64,000 nucleotides of DNA from CBDCCV01 sp965215025 (GTDB taxonomy: Bacteria; Bacteroidota; Rhodothermia; Rhodothermales; Salinibacteraceae), in the NCBI GenBank assembly GCA_965215025.1, contig CBDCCV010000001.1, positions 1,302,001-1,366,000 of the forward strand, in the 5' to 3' direction. The notes beneath the pieces are model-generated. The model saw only the letters and a list, made by a program, of their open reading frames with translations, did no database searches and was not told where the DNA came from. The position numbers and the translations under genes are program-made. Shown one piece after another: positions 63,468 through 64,000 of this stretch (the stretch's first letter is position 1; each line of letters begins with the position of its first letter).

Positions 63468-64000
63468 TCACGGGCCGTTGCCGGTGCGGCGTGCGTCGGC
63501 GGCGCGCAGCGCCTCGTACCACGCTTGCAGGACGAAGAACGCCTGCTTGCGTTTGCCCTGCGGAGAGAGCAGCCCCTTCCGGTTCCAGAAGTCCTGGACG
63601 CCAGCGAGCGGGCGGCGCGGCGAGCGGAAGTCCATCAAGATCCACGGACTCGTCCCGGCCAGGAAGGGGATCTGCTTGAGCATGGCCACCTGGTGCTCGT
63701 AGAGGTCGCGCTGGTACTCCTCCGTCCACCGCTCATTTTCGGAGCCGTGGAGGCCGGCGAGCGCGCCGCCGCCGAACTCGCTGATGACGAGGGGCTTGTC
63801 GTACGGCGTGCGCCACACGAGGGCGTCGGCGCGCTTGGGCAGCCCCTCGTACCAGCCGACGTACTCGTTAACGCCCAGCACGTCGAGGTCGGCCGCGAGC
63901 GGATCGTTCACCACGATGGTGTCGCCCTCGGTTTCTTTGAAGAGCGCGGCGGTGACGAGCCGGGTGGGGTCGAGCGCACGCACCGTCTCGATAAGGCCGC
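63468..64000 (-). CDS. C-terminal part of a GH2-like glycoside hydrolase (5' end outside window)
   Basis: At least 177 codons are open from the right edge to the stop at 63468. The segment has TIM-barrel end features of glycoside hydrolase family 2: DVLGVNEYVGWYEGLP, KPLVISEFGGGALAGLHG (Glu of ISEFG is the expected nucleophile), then TEEYQRDLYEHQVAML and SPWILMDFRSPRRPL. This matches beta-glucuronidase/beta-galactosidase-like enzymes. The acid/base Glu and N-terminal domains lie outside. Signal peptide status is unknown. Confidence 0.85.
   Translation of the reverse strand, partial: GLIETVRALDPTRLVTAALFKETEGDTIVVNDPLAADLDVLGVNEYVGWYEGLPKRADALVWRTPYDKPLVISEFGGGALAGLHGSENERWTEEYQRDLYEHQVAMLKQIPFLAGTSPWILMDFRSPRRPLAGVQDFWNRKGLLSPQGKRKQAFFVLQAWYEALRAADARRTGNGP

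Overview
The window is high-GC bacterial chromosome with dense, mostly plus-strand coding and long antisense open frames that are codon-bias shadows. Gene content and style suggest a member of the Rhodothermota/Bacteroidota lineage (Salinibacter- or Rhodothermus-like). Pointers are an F0F1 ATP synthase locus with AtpZ-like gene, a, c, b, delta, alpha, gamma but no beta or epsilon, few clear Shine-Dalgarno sites, an ECF sigma factor next to a TPR serine/threonine kinase, and a large PKD/OmpA/FAS1 envelope protein. This placement is an inference from gene content, not a phylogenetic result.

Region 1 (1-15.2 kb) looks like an energy-stress or dormancy neighbourhood. It holds the end of a P-loop kinase, a DUF6544-type protein, an SLC13 carboxylate/ion transporter, a two-CBS protein, ATP-dependent PEP carboxykinase, PfkB phosphofructokinase, a short protein resembling the glutamyl-tRNA reductase dimerisation domain, lactate dehydrogenase, an Acg-like nitroreductase and three consecutive tandem-domain universal stress proteins. 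A TreT-like trehalose synthase and an ATP-grasp peptide-ligase-like enzyme follow. Several members match protein families of the mycobacterial DosR hypoxia regulon.

Region 2 (15.2-27 kb) is housekeeping and envelope: a lipoprotein, a DUF2520 dehydrogenase-like protein, lysS, an MFS transporter, queG, the PKD-OmpA-FAS1 protein, rpsT and an M23 peptidase. Region 3 (27-34 kb) is the ATP synthase locus. Two tRNA-Ser genes (GCT and TGA) follow. Region 4 (34.7-38.8 kb) is a TolC/HlyD/ABC-ATPase export operon whose ATPase carries a frameshift and has no permease beside it.

Region 5 (38.8-44.5 kb) holds an NmrA-like oxidoreductase, small membrane proteins, MarC and BCCT transporters, and a divergent pair of small Cys-rich proteins whose shared intergenic region has three similar 19-bp dyads. 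Region 6 (44.5-52.2 kb) has a single-chain restriction-methylase (type ISP/IIG-like), a REP-associated tyrosine transposase (RAYT) and smc. Region 7 (52.5-64 kb) has the sigma/kinase pair, a nucleotidyltransferase two-gene unit, a Fic protein lying between a decayed duplicate of the clpB 3' end and the intact clpB, a phasin-DUF2188 fusion, a cupin and the end of a GH2-type glycosidase.

Intergenic DNA is rich in dispersed elements of at least four kinds: 28-bp palindromes with constant arms and variable symmetric cores (six copies, one inside the RAYT gene), quasi-palindromes made of stuttered short words, elements with TGTCAT/ATGACA-like ends, and a CATCCCCC-type repeat. No CRISPR array, rRNA or prophage was seen.
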